Positions 8,976 through 17,962 of a DNA stretch of 64,000 nucleotides are shown here, one piece after another. The translations under genes were made by a program, and so were the position numbers. This DNA comes from Pararhizobium sp. IMCC21322 (GTDB lineage Bacteria; Pseudomonadota; Alphaproteobacteria; Rhizobiales; GCA-2746425), in assembly GCF_030758295.1 (NCBI RefSeq), contig NZ_CP132335.1, forward strand, positions 1,588,412 to 1,652,411, read 5' to 3'. The notes under the pieces were generated by a model that was not told the DNA's origin, did no database searches, and saw only the letters and a list, made by a program, of their open reading frames with translations. The stretch's first letter is position 1. The number at the start of each line of letters is the position of its first letter.

Positions 8976-10427
8976 TCAGGCCTCAGTCGTGAGGGAAAGA
9001 CCACTGATAGACTTCAATTCCTGAAACGCTCTGATACCCCAAATGCCAGCCTCACGCCCAAGGCCGGATGATTTTGTGCCACCAAAGGGGGCTCCCAATG
9101 CCCGGCTGTTGCCATTCACCTGGATCATGCCGGCATTGATACGGCGAGCGGCCTCATTGGCCATGTGCGCATCGCTGCTCTGGATATAGGCCGCAAGCCC
9201 ATAGGCCGAGTGATTGGCTTTCAGGACCGCATCATCCAGATCACGAAATGACATGATGGTCAGAACCGGGCCAAAAACCTCCTCGCGCGCAACATTCATA
9301 TCCGGTGTGACATCAACCAGAACCGTTGGCCGGACAAAATAGCCCTGGTTCAAGCCATCAGGTCTGCCTGCTCCGCCGGAGACGCATCTGGCACCTTGCT
9401 CAATGGCGTTTTCGATAAAGTTCTGAACCCGCACAAACTGCGCCCGGTTGACCAGCGGGCCCATATGCGGGCCTGATTTTTGAGGCAAATCCGCATGATA
9501 AGTATCAGCAATATCGGCAGCCGAGGTTACAACTTCATCGTAAATGCCGTCCTCTACCAGCATCAGTGAGGCTGCATTACAGGATTGGCCGGCATTGCGG
9601 AAACAATGCGCAACCCCTTGTCGGACTGCCGTTGCGATGTCGCAATCGGCAAACAAAAGGTTGGGTGATTTTCCACCAAGTTCCAGGGTCAGCCGACGAA
9701 ACCCGATAGAAGCTGCCGCTGCAACCAATTGTCCAGCGCGTGTCGAGCCGGTGAAAGAAATGGCTGAGACCCGTTTATGGGCCGTCAACAGTTCACCGGC
9801 TTCCGCTCCCCCGATCAGAAAATTGAAAACCCCGTGAGGCAGCTCCGTGGCCTCCATACATTGCGCAAATAGGTGGCCTGTTAACGGCGTCAGCTCGGAT
9901 GGTTTCAAAACCATGGTACAGCCGGCCATCAGCGCGGCACCAACCTTCAACGCAATCTGGTTCAATGGCCAGTTCCATGGCGTAATCAGTGTGGCAACAC
10001 CCATTGGCTCGTAGCGCACACGATGCATGGGATCATCTGCAATGGGCGTATCGATCGCGCCCTGCACAGTCATTGCGTCTACAAAACCGCGCAAGTGGGC
10101 AAGTGATGCCTCCACCTGATGCGCTTTGCAAAAATCAATCGGCGCACCCATTTCCTGGGAGATGATGTGAGCAAACTGATCACGTCTGTTCTCGATTTCG
10201 GCAATCAGCCGGTGAAGATAGATCAGCCGCTCCGATACAGATGTCTCAAGCCAACCCCGCGCCAACGCTGAATGGGCGGCCTCGACCGCCCTGGCAACAT
10301 CTTCAGCACCGGCAAGTGGCACACGGCAGCGCACAAGTTCCGTTGCCGGATCACACAGTTCAAGTGTTTTCGCTGCTTCAGGGGTAACCCAGCAGCCATC
10401 CACATAATGGTGAAAGTCGAAGTCCAT
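8976..10427 (-). CDS. NAD(P)-dependent aldehyde dehydrogenase
   Basis: Cytoplasmic dehydrogenase that oxidises an aldehyde to a carboxylic acid. About 483 aa. The family's catalytic residues are all present (numbering from the GTG at 10430): Asn153 in PWNWP, Glu250 in LELGGKSP and the nucleophile Cys284 in NAGQSC; the NAD-binding GSTRAG motif is near 228-233. The start is GTG 10430 or ATG 10427; no clear ribosome site separates them. It is convergent with the LysR gene and stands alone. The substrate is unknown; the closest overall feel is to the broad-specificity gamma/vanillin-type ALDH superfamily branch. Confidence 0.92.
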   Translation of the reverse strand: MDFDFHHYVDGCWVTPEAAKTLELCDPATELVRCRVPLAGAEDVARAVEAAHSALARGWLETSVSERLIYLHRLIAEIENRRDQFAHIISQEMGAPIDFCKAHQVEASLAHLRGFVDAMTVQGAIDTPIADDPMHRVRYEPMGVATLITPWNWPLNQIALKVGAALMAGCTMVLKPSELTPLTGHLFAQCMEATELPHGVFNFLIGGAEAGELLTAHKRVSAISFTGSTRAGQLVAAAASIGFRRLTLELGGKSPNLLFADCDIATAVRQGVAHCFRNAGQSCNAASLMLVEDGIYDEVVTSAADIADTYHADLPQKSGPHMGPLVNRAQFVRVQNFIENAIEQGARCVSGGAGRPDGLNQGYFVRPTVLVDVTPDMNVAREEVFGPVLTIMSFRDLDDAVLKANHSAYGLAAYIQSSDAHMANEAARRINAGMIQVNGNSRALGAPFGGTKSSGLGREAGIWGIRAFQELKSISGLSLTTEA

Positions 10428-10513
10428 CACGTGGGCTTAGAGGTTTAGGGGGAGGGGAGAAAGCAAATAAATTTGATGAATTCATGAACGATCCCGCATG
10501 AACAAGAAACGCT

Positions 10514-11068
10514 CTAAAGCAAATTGCGTGCAGAAGCTTCCCGGCGATAATCGCTCACAGCATCTGCAAATCTGGAAAGATCCCATTCCAACAGGCGTGT
10601 CTGGCCACTGCGGTCAGCAAACTCCTGAACAAGCACATCACCTCCGGACATGTGATCAAGCATGTCTTGTGCAGCCGCACCGGAGAGCGCGCAGGGGGAT
10701 GTATCCAGACACCCGTCCACGGCGCTCCAGACCCTTTCTCCCTGCCGTTCGACACGAAACCCGTTTTCGCTATAGCGAACGCCGCGTTCAAAGCCGAGTT
10801 CGATTTGTGTCTGCTTGTCCTGCGTGTAAGCGAACACAAAGCTGGCCATGAATACCGGGCGTGGCGAAAACACGTCGACATAACGCAAGTAGCACCGCTG
10901 TCGCAGCTCGCCTGCCTCCATACGTTCATCACACACACTGTCCCACAGACCGAAAGAGGCGTAGTGCTTTGCCAGCCAGTCCGAGGCCGTGTCATTCCCT
11001 GATCGATCCTGCGCTGAAACCTGGAAAGGGGCTACAAGAGCAACCGTCAGAAGGATTGTTTTGAGCAT
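10514..11068 (-). CDS. IalB-like periplasmic protein
   Basis: Secreted protein of about 184 aa from the ATG at 11068, chosen because it gives a clean signal peptide (MLKTILLTVALVAPFQVSA) that the upstream in-frame start would spoil. The mature part has four cysteines at residues 46, 59, 120 and 126, and the order WxxxCD, GV-x-GFRV, W-C-CAL, GD-x-F-D-SGQ, W-L-x-FADA matches the invasion-associated locus B layout common in alphaproteobacteria. The assignment rests on pattern, not on strong identity. Two disulfides are likely. The role is unknown outside Bartonella. Confidence 0.6.
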   Translation of the reverse strand: MLKTILLTVALVAPFQVSAQDRSGNDTASDWLAKHYASFGLWDSVCDERMEAGELRQRCYLRYVDVFSPRPVFMASFVFAYTQDKQTQIELGFERGVRYSENGFRVERQGERVWSAVDGCLDTSPCALSGAAAQDMLDHMSGGDVLVQEFADRSGQTRLLEWDLSRFADAVSDYRREASARNLL

Positions 11069-11239
11069 ATCTGTTCTCCCATGTGTGGCAGGACATAGAA
11101 CCGCAATAGAAGCCAACGCATCAAACAAACTCTTGTCACGTCACCGTGATCGAGTGGGCTTTCATCCGCTGAGGGGTGGGCCTATAAACGGGTGTTGTGA
11201 ATCGCTCGTGGCGACGAATTTCCAGAAAAGCACATTCCA

Positions 11240-12136
11240 ATGACCACCGTAGAACCTTCCAATTCAAAAGCTGCAATGTGGATGGCTGGCTGGCTGACAG
11301 CCATGCTGACCATGGCCGTCGCGGGGCGTGAGGCGGTCAGCCAGATCGGCGCATTTCAGGTTATGGAGTTGCGCGCCATAATTGGCATGTTTCTGCTCTA
11401 CCCGCTGGTGCGAATGAATGGCGGTTTTGCAGGGATGAAGACCGCGCATCCCTGGCGTCATATCTGGCGCAACACAGTGCATTACGGAGCGCAATTCGGA
11501 TGGTTGGTGGCCATCACGATGATCCCCTTGGCTCAGGTGATTTCAATTGAATTCACCATGCCGATCTGGACGGCTCTTCTGGCTGTTTTCTTTCTCGGCG
11601 AGAAAATGAACAGCTGGAAAATTGCCGCTGTGATGCTCGGTCTGGTCGGCGTCTGGATCATTGTCAGGCCAAGTACTGATGGTGTGGAACCGGGCCAGCT
11701 GATCTCGCTGTTGGCTGCTGTCGGCTTCAGCATCTCGGTGATCTTTGTAAAAGCCCTGACGCGTACTGAAAGTGTTGTCCGCATTATTTTCTGGATGCTG
11801 GTGATCCAGGGCATCATAGGCTTGATACCGGCACTGCTTGTCTGGCAGCCCATACCCAACAACCTTTGGGGCTGGATTCTTCTGGTTTCGATCTGCGGGA
11901 CATTTTCCCATTATTGCATGGCGCGCGCTATGACGTTTGCCGATGCGACCATTGTGGTTCCCATGGACTTTCTGCGCGTGCCTTTGACAGCCTTGGTGGG
12001 TTGGCTAGTGTATAGTGAAGCAATCGATGTCTACACGGTTGTCGGCGCGGCCTTGATCCTGTCCGGCAATTTACTGAATCTCAGGAAGTCTGCACCGCCG
12101 GCGCAAAAGCAAGCGCGCTTTGAAGAGCCAACCTAG
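11240..12136 (+). CDS. DMT-family (EamA) transporter
   Basis: Inner-membrane exporter of the drug/metabolite transporter superfamily, 298 aa, with two EamA repeats and about ten hydrophobic helices. The repeat ends IPLAQVISIEFTMPIWTALLA (first half) and ATIVVPMDFLRVPLTALVGW (second half) show the usual internal duplication. Members of this branch export amino acids or other small metabolites; the substrate is not predictable. The stop is three bases before the GNAT gene, so the two are co-transcribed. Confidence 0.88.
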   Translation: MTTVEPSNSKAAMWMAGWLTAMLTMAVAGREAVSQIGAFQVMELRAIIGMFLLYPLVRMNGGFAGMKTAHPWRHIWRNTVHYGAQFGWLVAITMIPLAQVISIEFTMPIWTALLAVFFLGEKMNSWKIAAVMLGLVGVWIIVRPSTDGVEPGQLISLLAAVGFSISVIFVKALTRTESVVRIIFWMLVIQGIIGLIPALLVWQPIPNNLWGWILLVSICGTFSHYCMARAMTFADATIVVPMDFLRVPLTALVGWLVYSEAIDVYTVVGAALILSGNLLNLRKSAPPAQKQARFEEPT

Positions 12137-12138
12137 AC

Positions 12139-13011
12139 ATGACAGATCTTCAGATAAGACCGGCAAGCGAGAACGAGTTCGCAGCCGTAATCAACTGGGC
12201 GGCTGACGAAGGCTGGAATCCAGGATTGGATGATTTGGGCGTCTTCCACCAGACCGATCCGGACGGGTTTTTGATGGGGTGGAAAAACGACAAGCCAGTG
12301 TCTTGCATTTCAGTCGTACGCTATGGGAAAACACATGGCTTTCTGGGCTTTTACATTGTCCACCCGGATTGGCGCGGCTCCGGTTTTGGAATTTCCACCT
12401 GGAACGCTGGTATGGCGCATCTGAAAGGCCGCATTGTCGGACTTGATGGCGTGGTTGAGCAGCAACAGAATTATGCCAGAAGCGGGTTTCAGTTTGCCGG
12501 AACAAATATTCGTTTCACTGGCGTGCCAGAGCGCAATGTCCCCAGCCTGGAACATTCAGACATCCGGCCTGTCGAACACATCGACAAGTTTGATATACTG
12601 AACTACCAAAAACCGTTTTTTCCGGCAGAACGGGATGACTTCATTGCACGCTGGGTGCGCCCGTCAACTCTTGGTGCACTCCCGCCTTCACGCCAAAGTC
12701 TCGCTGCTTTTGAGGACGGTAAATTAACCGGTTTTGGGACGATCCGCACATGCCGAAACGGCTATAAAATTGGCCCGCTTTTCGCTGATGACGATCGGAC
12801 AGGGGCTGCCCTCTTTCGCTCTTTATGCATGATTGTGCCGCAGGATGCGGAAGTTTCGCTTGATGTGCCAGAGGGCAATCAGGCCGCCATGGACCTGGCG
12901 CGCAGCGCTGGGCTGCAGCCGGTTTTTCAAACCGCGCGCATGTGGAAGGGCGACAAGCCGGATCCGCAAACCCGTCGCACCTTCGGATTGGCAAGCTTTG
13001 AACTAGGTTGA
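12139..13011 (+). CDS. GNAT-family N-acetyltransferase (two-domain, YitH-like)
   Basis: Acetyl-CoA-dependent acetyltransferase of 290 aa. Residues 1-125 form a GNAT fold: the acetyl-CoA loop is visible as HPDWRGSGFGISTWN near residues 75-89. Residues about 140-280 resemble the second acetyltransferase-like domain (Acetyltransf_18) found in YitH-type proteins. It starts two bases after the exporter stop, suggesting that modification and export of the same compound class are linked. The substrate is unknown. Confidence 0.82.
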   Translation: MTDLQIRPASENEFAAVINWAADEGWNPGLDDLGVFHQTDPDGFLMGWKNDKPVSCISVVRYGKTHGFLGFYIVHPDWRGSGFGISTWNAGMAHLKGRIVGLDGVVEQQQNYARSGFQFAGTNIRFTGVPERNVPSLEHSDIRPVEHIDKFDILNYQKPFFPAERDDFIARWVRPSTLGALPPSRQSLAAFEDGKLTGFGTIRTCRNGYKIGPLFADDDRTGAALFRSLCMIVPQDAEVSLDVPEGNQAAMDLARSAGLQPVFQTARMWKGDKPDPQTRRTFGLASFELG

Positions 13012-13013
13012 TC

Positions 13014-13400
13014 CTAGCTAAGCGATGCCGTTTGATTTGCAAAGCCAACGGAGATGGACAAGGAGCCCTCATTCACAAGCCATTTGCGCAAGGTAAAGGT
13101 GCGGCCACCTTTTGCATGCATCGGGTCATTCTCGGTCAGCGCTTTGGCTTCTTCCAGCGAGGCCGCGCGATAGATGATCATGCCGCCGCCACTCATTTGC
13201 TCTCCGCTCGCATCTGACAAAGGGCCTGCCATGAACAGCTTGCCTTCGGATTCCATCTGCTTCTGATAGGCAAGGTGCTCGGGCAGAATTTCAAGCATCT
13301 GTGGCGGTGCCATGGCTGGCGTTGATTCAACGATGTAAAGTTCAAACGCCAGTGAACCCCGCGCCCGAGCGGTTTCCCGATATTCTGACCATAATGGCAT
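13014..13400 (-). CDS. YciI-like protein
   Basis: Small cytoplasmic protein of 128 aa from the ATG at 13400, which has a GAGGAG ribosome site 8 bases upstream; an in-frame GTG nine bases earlier is less likely. The ferredoxin-like YciI core runs from residue 17 (FELYIVESTP) to about 105, with the motif HLAYQKQMESEGKLFMAGPL and the terminal ENDPMHAKGG region typical of the family. It is convergent with the GNAT gene, with only two bases between. The biochemical role of most YciI proteins is unknown; some act in dehalogenation or aromatic breakdown. Confidence 0.78.
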   Translation of the reverse strand: MPLWSEYRETARARGSLAFELYIVESTPAMAPPQMLEILPEHLAYQKQMESEGKLFMAGPLSDASGEQMSGGGMIIYRAASLEEAKALTENDPMHAKGGRTFTLRKWLVNEGSLSISVGFANQTASLS

Positions 13401-13494
13401 ATTCAACACTCCTCAAAACCTGTTTTCCCAGCCGAGTACGCCTGTTTTCTCCGCTGGACATGCGAGCCAGCATACAGAGTTTTTGGAAAAACAA

Positions 13495-13506
13495 AATATC
13501 GATATT
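13495..13506. promoter_or_regulatory. Palindrome AATATCGATATT, candidate operator
   Basis: A perfect 12-bp palindrome in the 240-bp gap before the reductase/OsmC/TRAP/dioxygenase operon. Near-copies occur at 19764 and 19939 in the gntR control region, and the flanking bases (TTGACG-TAGAAAA) are shared with the 19764 copy. It is probably a binding site of the GntR regulator at 18868. Confidence 0.45.
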
Positions 13507-13640
13507 AATTGACGTTTAGAAAAAAATGTGGGTATTTTCAGAAAAATTCGGCGCGGATCGAACAGTCAACTTTGCCTTAATCGGGTAAAGTCGGTTTTTA
13601 CACTGAAACCTCGCGCCTTTCGCTACAAGGACAGCCATGC

Positions 13641-14312
13641 ATGAATGCTAATGCGCCTCACGGACAGGATCTGGAACAAGCGCGGATACACGCGCAGGAA
13701 GATGTGCGCGATCTGCGATCCAAAATCAGCCATTTGGGTGAAGACGAAATAGGGTTGATGTTGACCCGTGCGCGTTCTCACTACGCATGGCAGGACAAAC
13801 CTGTAACCGATGAACAACTGAAGCAGATTTACGACATTACAAAAATGGGATCGACCAGCATGAATTGCTGTCCGGCCCGTTTTGTCTTTGTAAAATCTGC
13901 TGCAGGCAAGGACCGTTTGGCAAAGGCATTGAAGCCGACCAACGTGCCAAAAGTCATGAAGGCGCCGGTCACCGCGATCATTGCTTTTGACAAGGAATTC
14001 TGGACCGAACTGCCGCGTCTGTTCCCCCATGAAGATCGTCGGGGTCACTTTCGTGACAAGGAAAAGCATTCATATGACACGGCATTCCGCAATTCCACGC
14101 TTCAGGGTGGCTATTTCATGATGGCTGCGAGAGCTATCGGTCTGGATACGGGGCCAATCTCGGGTTTTTCCAATGAGATCGTGGACGCAGAGTTTTTTGC
14201 CGGCACAACAATTGCCTCGAACTTCCTGTGTAATCTGGGTTACGCGGACGAGTCTGCCTTATTCCAGCGTTTGCCACGTTTTGACTTCGAGGACGTCTGC
14301 GAATTCGCCTGA
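13641..14312 (+). CDS. Nitroreductase-fold reductase, RutE-like
   Basis: FMN-dependent NAD(P)H oxidoreductase, 223 aa, in the nitroreductase superfamily and closest in pattern to RutE/YdfG-type malonic semialdehyde reductases. Diagnostic stretches are the ARSHYAWQDKPV start, MGSTSMNCCPARFVFV near residues 72-87, FRNSTLQGGYFMMAARAIGLDTGP, and SNFLCNLGYAD near the end. It carries about 25 extra residues at the N-terminus relative to E. coli RutE. As the first gene of a TRAP-dioxygenase operon with no other rut genes, it is unlikely to serve pyrimidine breakdown here and more likely reduces an aromatic or semialdehyde intermediate. Confidence 0.85.
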   Translation: MNANAPHGQDLEQARIHAQEDVRDLRSKISHLGEDEIGLMLTRARSHYAWQDKPVTDEQLKQIYDITKMGSTSMNCCPARFVFVKSAAGKDRLAKALKPTNVPKVMKAPVTAIIAFDKEFWTELPRLFPHEDRRGHFRDKEKHSYDTAFRNSTLQGGYFMMAARAIGLDTGPISGFSNEIVDAEFFAGTTIASNFLCNLGYADESALFQRLPRFDFEDVCEFA

Positions 14313-14348
14313 TAAATAGGAACGTGTCAAATGGGAGGTGATGCGACA

Positions 14349-14804
14349 ATGCAATCAAAAACAACCGTAAAGCTGCGTGCTTCGGCCGTCAGCCCGTCTC
14401 ATTCATTGTCAAACATTTCCGTGCGGGATGTAAGCTTTGCAATTGATGAGCCCGTGGAGCGTGGCGGCACAAATCTTGGCCCGACACCCACGGATACTGC
14501 ATTAAGTGCCCTGGTTGGCTGCACCAATGTAATTGGACACAAATGTGCCGATGTCCTGGGCGTCGATATAGGCCATCTGACGATCTCTGCAGTTTGTGAT
14601 TTTGACCGGTTGGGCGTTACTTTGCAGCAGGAAGTTGATGTCCCATTCGTCAAAATACTTCTGACCGTGGAAGCCGACGGTCCAGCCACGCAATCGGAAC
14701 TGGATCTTGTTTCAGCGGAAGTCGGGAAATATTGCCCTTTGGCCAAATTGTTCCGGCAGGCTGGAACAATTATTGAAGAAAACTGGAAGTCAACACACAG
14801 CTGA
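14349..14804 (+). CDS. OsmC-family protein
   Basis: Cytoplasmic OsmC/Ohr-fold protein, about 151 aa. The two family cysteines are present in ALVGCTNV and KYCPLAKLF, as expected for thiol peroxidases that destroy organic hydroperoxides; some members have other roles. The start at 14349 is preferred because GGAGGTG lies about 10 bases upstream; an in-frame ATG at 14331 with a weaker AGGAA site would add six residues. It lies 36 bases after the reductase gene and 38 before the TRAP receptor gene in one operon. Confidence 0.85.
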   Translation: MQSKTTVKLRASAVSPSHSLSNISVRDVSFAIDEPVERGGTNLGPTPTDTALSALVGCTNVIGHKCADVLGVDIGHLTISAVCDFDRLGVTLQQEVDVPFVKILLTVEADGPATQSELDLVSAEVGKYCPLAKLFRQAGTIIEENWKSTHS

Positions 14805-14842
14805 TCTTGAAATAAAGCTCAGCACACTTTGGAGGAAGCACA

Positions 14843-15943
14843 ATGAGTACAATGACTTTACGCCGTGCCATGCTGTCGGCGGTTGTGTCTGCAGGCCTGT
14901 TTGCCGGACTGCATGCGCAATCTGCAAACGCAACAGAAACCATCAACATGATTGCAATTGATGGGTATCCAGATCGATCCATGTGGGTCAAGGAATTCTC
15001 CGGATTCTTTATTCCACGGGTGAATGAAGAACTGGCTGCCACAGGCAATTACAAGATTGAATGGCAGGAAGCGTATGGCGGCACAATCGTCAAGCCACGC
15101 GGTGTGCTGGAAGGCATCAAGCTTGGTCTTGGTGACATTGGCATCGTGACCACCATTTTCCACAATTCCGCATTGCCAAGTCAGGGTATTTCAGCGGTTA
15201 CGCCTTTTGTCTCTGCCGATGCCCGTGTGGTCGCAAAAGCGGTTGATGAGATCGCAAAAGAATTCCCGCAGATGGCATCTGAGCTGGAAGCAGAGAACCA
15301 GATTTATCTGGCAACCGGCGTGGTGCTTGATACCTATCAGATCTTCTCCAAGACGCCGATCAACGCATTGTCAGATTTGGGTGGCATGAAAGTAGCTGGT
15401 GCTGGCTATAATCTGCGGTATCTGGAAGGCATTGAAGGTGCTGCTGGTGTGCGCGGTGGCCTGCCAAATTTCTACAACATGCTTCAAACCGGTGTTGTTG
15501 ATGCTGCCATGCTGTGGCCTGAAGCTGCAAAAACATTCAAGATCGCTGAAGTTGCGCCTTACATGCTGAAAGCCGACCTTGGTGCCGTGAATTCCAAAAC
15601 CGTTACAGTCAACAAGGACGTTTGGAACAAGCTGCCTGACGAAGTGAAAACTGCGCTGCAGAAAGTGGCAGTTGAATATCGCGATCATGTTGCCGGCATT
15701 GCTATGGACCGTGCAGCTGAATCACTTGAAGCCTATAAGGCTGGCGGTGGTACAGTTGTCGAAATGTCTGCTGAAGCGCGTGCCGCCTGGGCAAACTCCA
15801 TGCCAAATATTGCTGTGGATTGGGCCCAGAAGCTCGATACAGCGGGCGCGCCCGGTTCTGAAATGCTGAAAGCCTATATGGCGAAGCTGAAAGCTGCTGG
15901 CCAGGTGCCAATCCGTGACTGGGCAGCAGAATTGACAAACTAA
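14843..15943 (+). CDS. TRAP transporter substrate-binding protein (DctP/TAXI-like)
   Basis: Periplasmic receptor of a TRAP transporter, 366 aa. A signal peptide covers residues 1 to about 29 (ending in QSANA). The mature protein has the family features GGTIVKPRGVLEGIKLGLGDIG and, near residue 190, GGMKVAGAGYNLRYLEG, where the conserved arginine that binds the ligand carboxylate lies. GGAGG precedes the ATG. The membrane genes follow at once. A carboxylated aromatic acid would suit the dioxygenase that ends this operon, but that is inference. Confidence 0.9.
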   Translation: MSTMTLRRAMLSAVVSAGLFAGLHAQSANATETINMIAIDGYPDRSMWVKEFSGFFIPRVNEELAATGNYKIEWQEAYGGTIVKPRGVLEGIKLGLGDIGIVTTIFHNSALPSQGISAVTPFVSADARVVAKAVDEIAKEFPQMASELEAENQIYLATGVVLDTYQIFSKTPINALSDLGGMKVAGAGYNLRYLEGIEGAAGVRGGLPNFYNMLQTGVVDAAMLWPEAAKTFKIAEVAPYMLKADLGAVNSKTVTVNKDVWNKLPDEVKTALQKVAVEYRDHVAGIAMDRAAESLEAYKAGGGTVVEMSAEARAAWANSMPNIAVDWAQKLDTAGAPGSEMLKAYMAKLKAAGQVPIRDWAAELTN

Positions 15944-15972
15944 TATAAATTGAAACGGCGGAGCAGAAAATC

Positions 15973-16596
15973 ATGTCCAACAATGCGCTTCGCCGTTTCT
16001 ACAGTGCCTCTGTCTCGATCGCGACAATTGCCAATATGGTGGGAACGGGCATTATTTTTGTTCTGGTTGCCATTCTGAACGCTGATGTTGTGGCCCGAGG
16101 CGTTTTTCACGACCCTATTCGCGGCGTCGTAGAAATGGTCATTTTCTCACTGGCCTTGATCGTCTTCATGCAATTGCCGGATGTGGTGCGCAGCAACAGG
16201 CTGACCCGGTCAGATGGTATGCTGCTGATGATGTTTGAATCCCGACCAGGGGCCGCCCGGATTATGACCCGTGTCATTGATCTTGTCGCTGGAATTTTCA
16301 TGGCGCTGATCGCATGGACCATGTGGCCCGAATTTATTGAATCTTTTGAAACCTGCCATTTCATCACGCCTCCGGAATTTGGGCCTGTGCCGACCGGCGA
16401 CTTCCTAGCCGACATGTCGGCTGCATTCGGACGCTGTGAGTATTCCGGAACACCGGGCATTTTCACCGCACCCTGGTGGCCGATTAAACTCGCAATTTGT
16501 TTCAGCGTCACGCTGTGCACGATCATCTTCTTCATGAAGGCGTTGATCGGAAGCAAGGGTGCTGATCTGTTTAATATTGGAGATCGCCCGGCATGA
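15973..16596 (+). CDS. TRAP transporter small permease (DctQ-like)
   Basis: Inner-membrane small subunit, 207 aa, with four hydrophobic segments at about residues 25-45, 53-72, 96-116 and 168-190. The GRCEYSG/ETCHF region between the third and fourth segments is a roughly 50-residue periplasmic loop with two cysteines; this is longer than in ordinary DctQ (about 160-180 aa total) and might hold a disulfide. It pairs with the large subunit 27 bases downstream. Confidence 0.87.
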   Translation: MSNNALRRFYSASVSIATIANMVGTGIIFVLVAILNADVVARGVFHDPIRGVVEMVIFSLALIVFMQLPDVVRSNRLTRSDGMLLMMFESRPGAARIMTRVIDLVAGIFMALIAWTMWPEFIESFETCHFITPPEFGPVPTGDFLADMSAAFGRCEYSGTPGIFTAPWWPIKLAICFSVTLCTIIFFMKALIGSKGADLFNIGDRPA

Positions 16597-16623
16597 CGAA
16601 CCCAACCCATCTGGCGGATCAAT

Positions 16624-17934
16624 ATGTCTCCCGTTGAAATCGGCTCGCTTTCAGTTCTGGCCATTGTCGTGCTCGTCTATATGGGCATGTATATTCCGGT
16701 TGCGCTTGGGTTGGTGTCATTTGTCTCCATCTGGCTGATCAGCGGAAAATCCATTCTGGCTTTCAACTTCCTGAAAATTGCCGTTGGCGATGGTGTTGCA
16801 GAATATGAATTTGCCACCATTCCGCTGTTCACCGTCATGGGGCTTTTGGTGTCTCGAGCAGGTTTAGGAACCGATATCTATACGGTTATGAACCGCGGCT
16901 TCAGGCGCATAACAGGCGGTATCGGAATGGCAACTGTGGGCGCAAATGCTGTGTTTGCCGCGGTTACCGGATCGTCGATTGCCTCTGCCTCGGTCTTCAC
17001 CAAGATATCCGTCCCCGAAATGCTGAGACTGAATTATAATCCGCGTTTCGCTGTTGGTGTTGTTGCCGGGTCATCCGTACTTGGCATGATCATCCCGCCA
17101 AGCGCGATGTTGATCATCTACTCATTTGTTGCCGAGCAATCGGTTGGCGAAATGTTCATTGCGGGCATTATTCCAGGCTTGATTCTAACTGCAGCCTACA
17201 TCGCCGGTATCCTGGCAGCCGGTCGCTTCTGGCCCACATTTCTGGGTGTCGGGGCGGGTGTCACCGAAGATATTCCTCTGAGCACCTATGAACTGCTGGA
17301 AAAGACAGTTCCTATTGTCAGCCTGATCATCATCGTGTTGGGCGGTATCTATACCGGCTGGTTGACGCCTGTTGAAGCCGGTGCTGCCGGCGCTCTGGTA
17401 GCGCTGCTGATTGCAATCATCCGCCGCAGAATGACATGGAAATCCCTTTGGGCAACGGCCATCGAAACAGGCCACATCACAGCTTCCATTCTGTTCCTGA
17501 TTACAATGGCATCACTCTACAGCCGCATGCTTGGCTACGCCGGCCTGCCAAATGAGCTCGACAATCTGCTGCAGACTTATGATCTGGGCTTTGCGGAAAT
17601 CATGATCATCTATGTGATCCTGATGCTCTTTTTGGGCACATTGCTGGATACAGCTTCCATTATCCTGATCGTGGTTCCACTGTTCATCACCTTGATGGAA
17701 TCCATGGGGCTCAGCCTTATCTGGTTCGGCATCGTAACGGTGATTGGCGCAGAAATCGGTTTGCTGACACCCCCATTGGGAATTTCCTGCTTTGTGATCA
17801 AAGCTACACTCAACAATCCAAAGATCAGTCTGAAAGATGTGTTCATGGGGGCCTTCCCCTTCGCAGTTATTATGCTGTTGGTGCTCATCCTCCTCATTCG
17901 CTATCCGATCCTCTCAACCGGACTGCTCGGCTGA
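16624..17934 (+). CDS. TRAP transporter large permease (DctM-like)
   Basis: Ion-coupled inner-membrane channel subunit, 436 aa, about twelve hydrophobic segments, usual length. The duplicated DctM signature is clear: AVTGSSIASASVFTKISVPEM near residue 115 onward and GSSVLGMIIPPSAMLIIYSF, then the second-half motif GTLLDTASIILIVVPLF and LLTPPLGISCFV. It uses a sodium or proton gradient, not ATP. It follows the small subunit by 27 bases and precedes the dioxygenase by 28. Confidence 0.92.
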   Translation: MSPVEIGSLSVLAIVVLVYMGMYIPVALGLVSFVSIWLISGKSILAFNFLKIAVGDGVAEYEFATIPLFTVMGLLVSRAGLGTDIYTVMNRGFRRITGGIGMATVGANAVFAAVTGSSIASASVFTKISVPEMLRLNYNPRFAVGVVAGSSVLGMIIPPSAMLIIYSFVAEQSVGEMFIAGIIPGLILTAAYIAGILAAGRFWPTFLGVGAGVTEDIPLSTYELLEKTVPIVSLIIIVLGGIYTGWLTPVEAGAAGALVALLIAIIRRRMTWKSLWATAIETGHITASILFLITMASLYSRMLGYAGLPNELDNLLQTYDLGFAEIMIIYVILMLFLGTLLDTASIILIVVPLFITLMESMGLSLIWFGIVTVIGAEIGLLTPPLGISCFVIKATLNNPKISLKDVFMGAFPFAVIMLLVLILLIRYPILSTGLLG

Positions 17935-17962
17935 TCAAAACTCCACAGACGAGGACTATCAA

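Noticed and set aside
13641-14312. Pyrimidine degradation (rut) operon
   Set aside because: Only a RutE-like reductase is present. No RutA, B, C, D, F or G neighbour exists, and the operon continues with OsmC, TRAP and dioxygenase genes.
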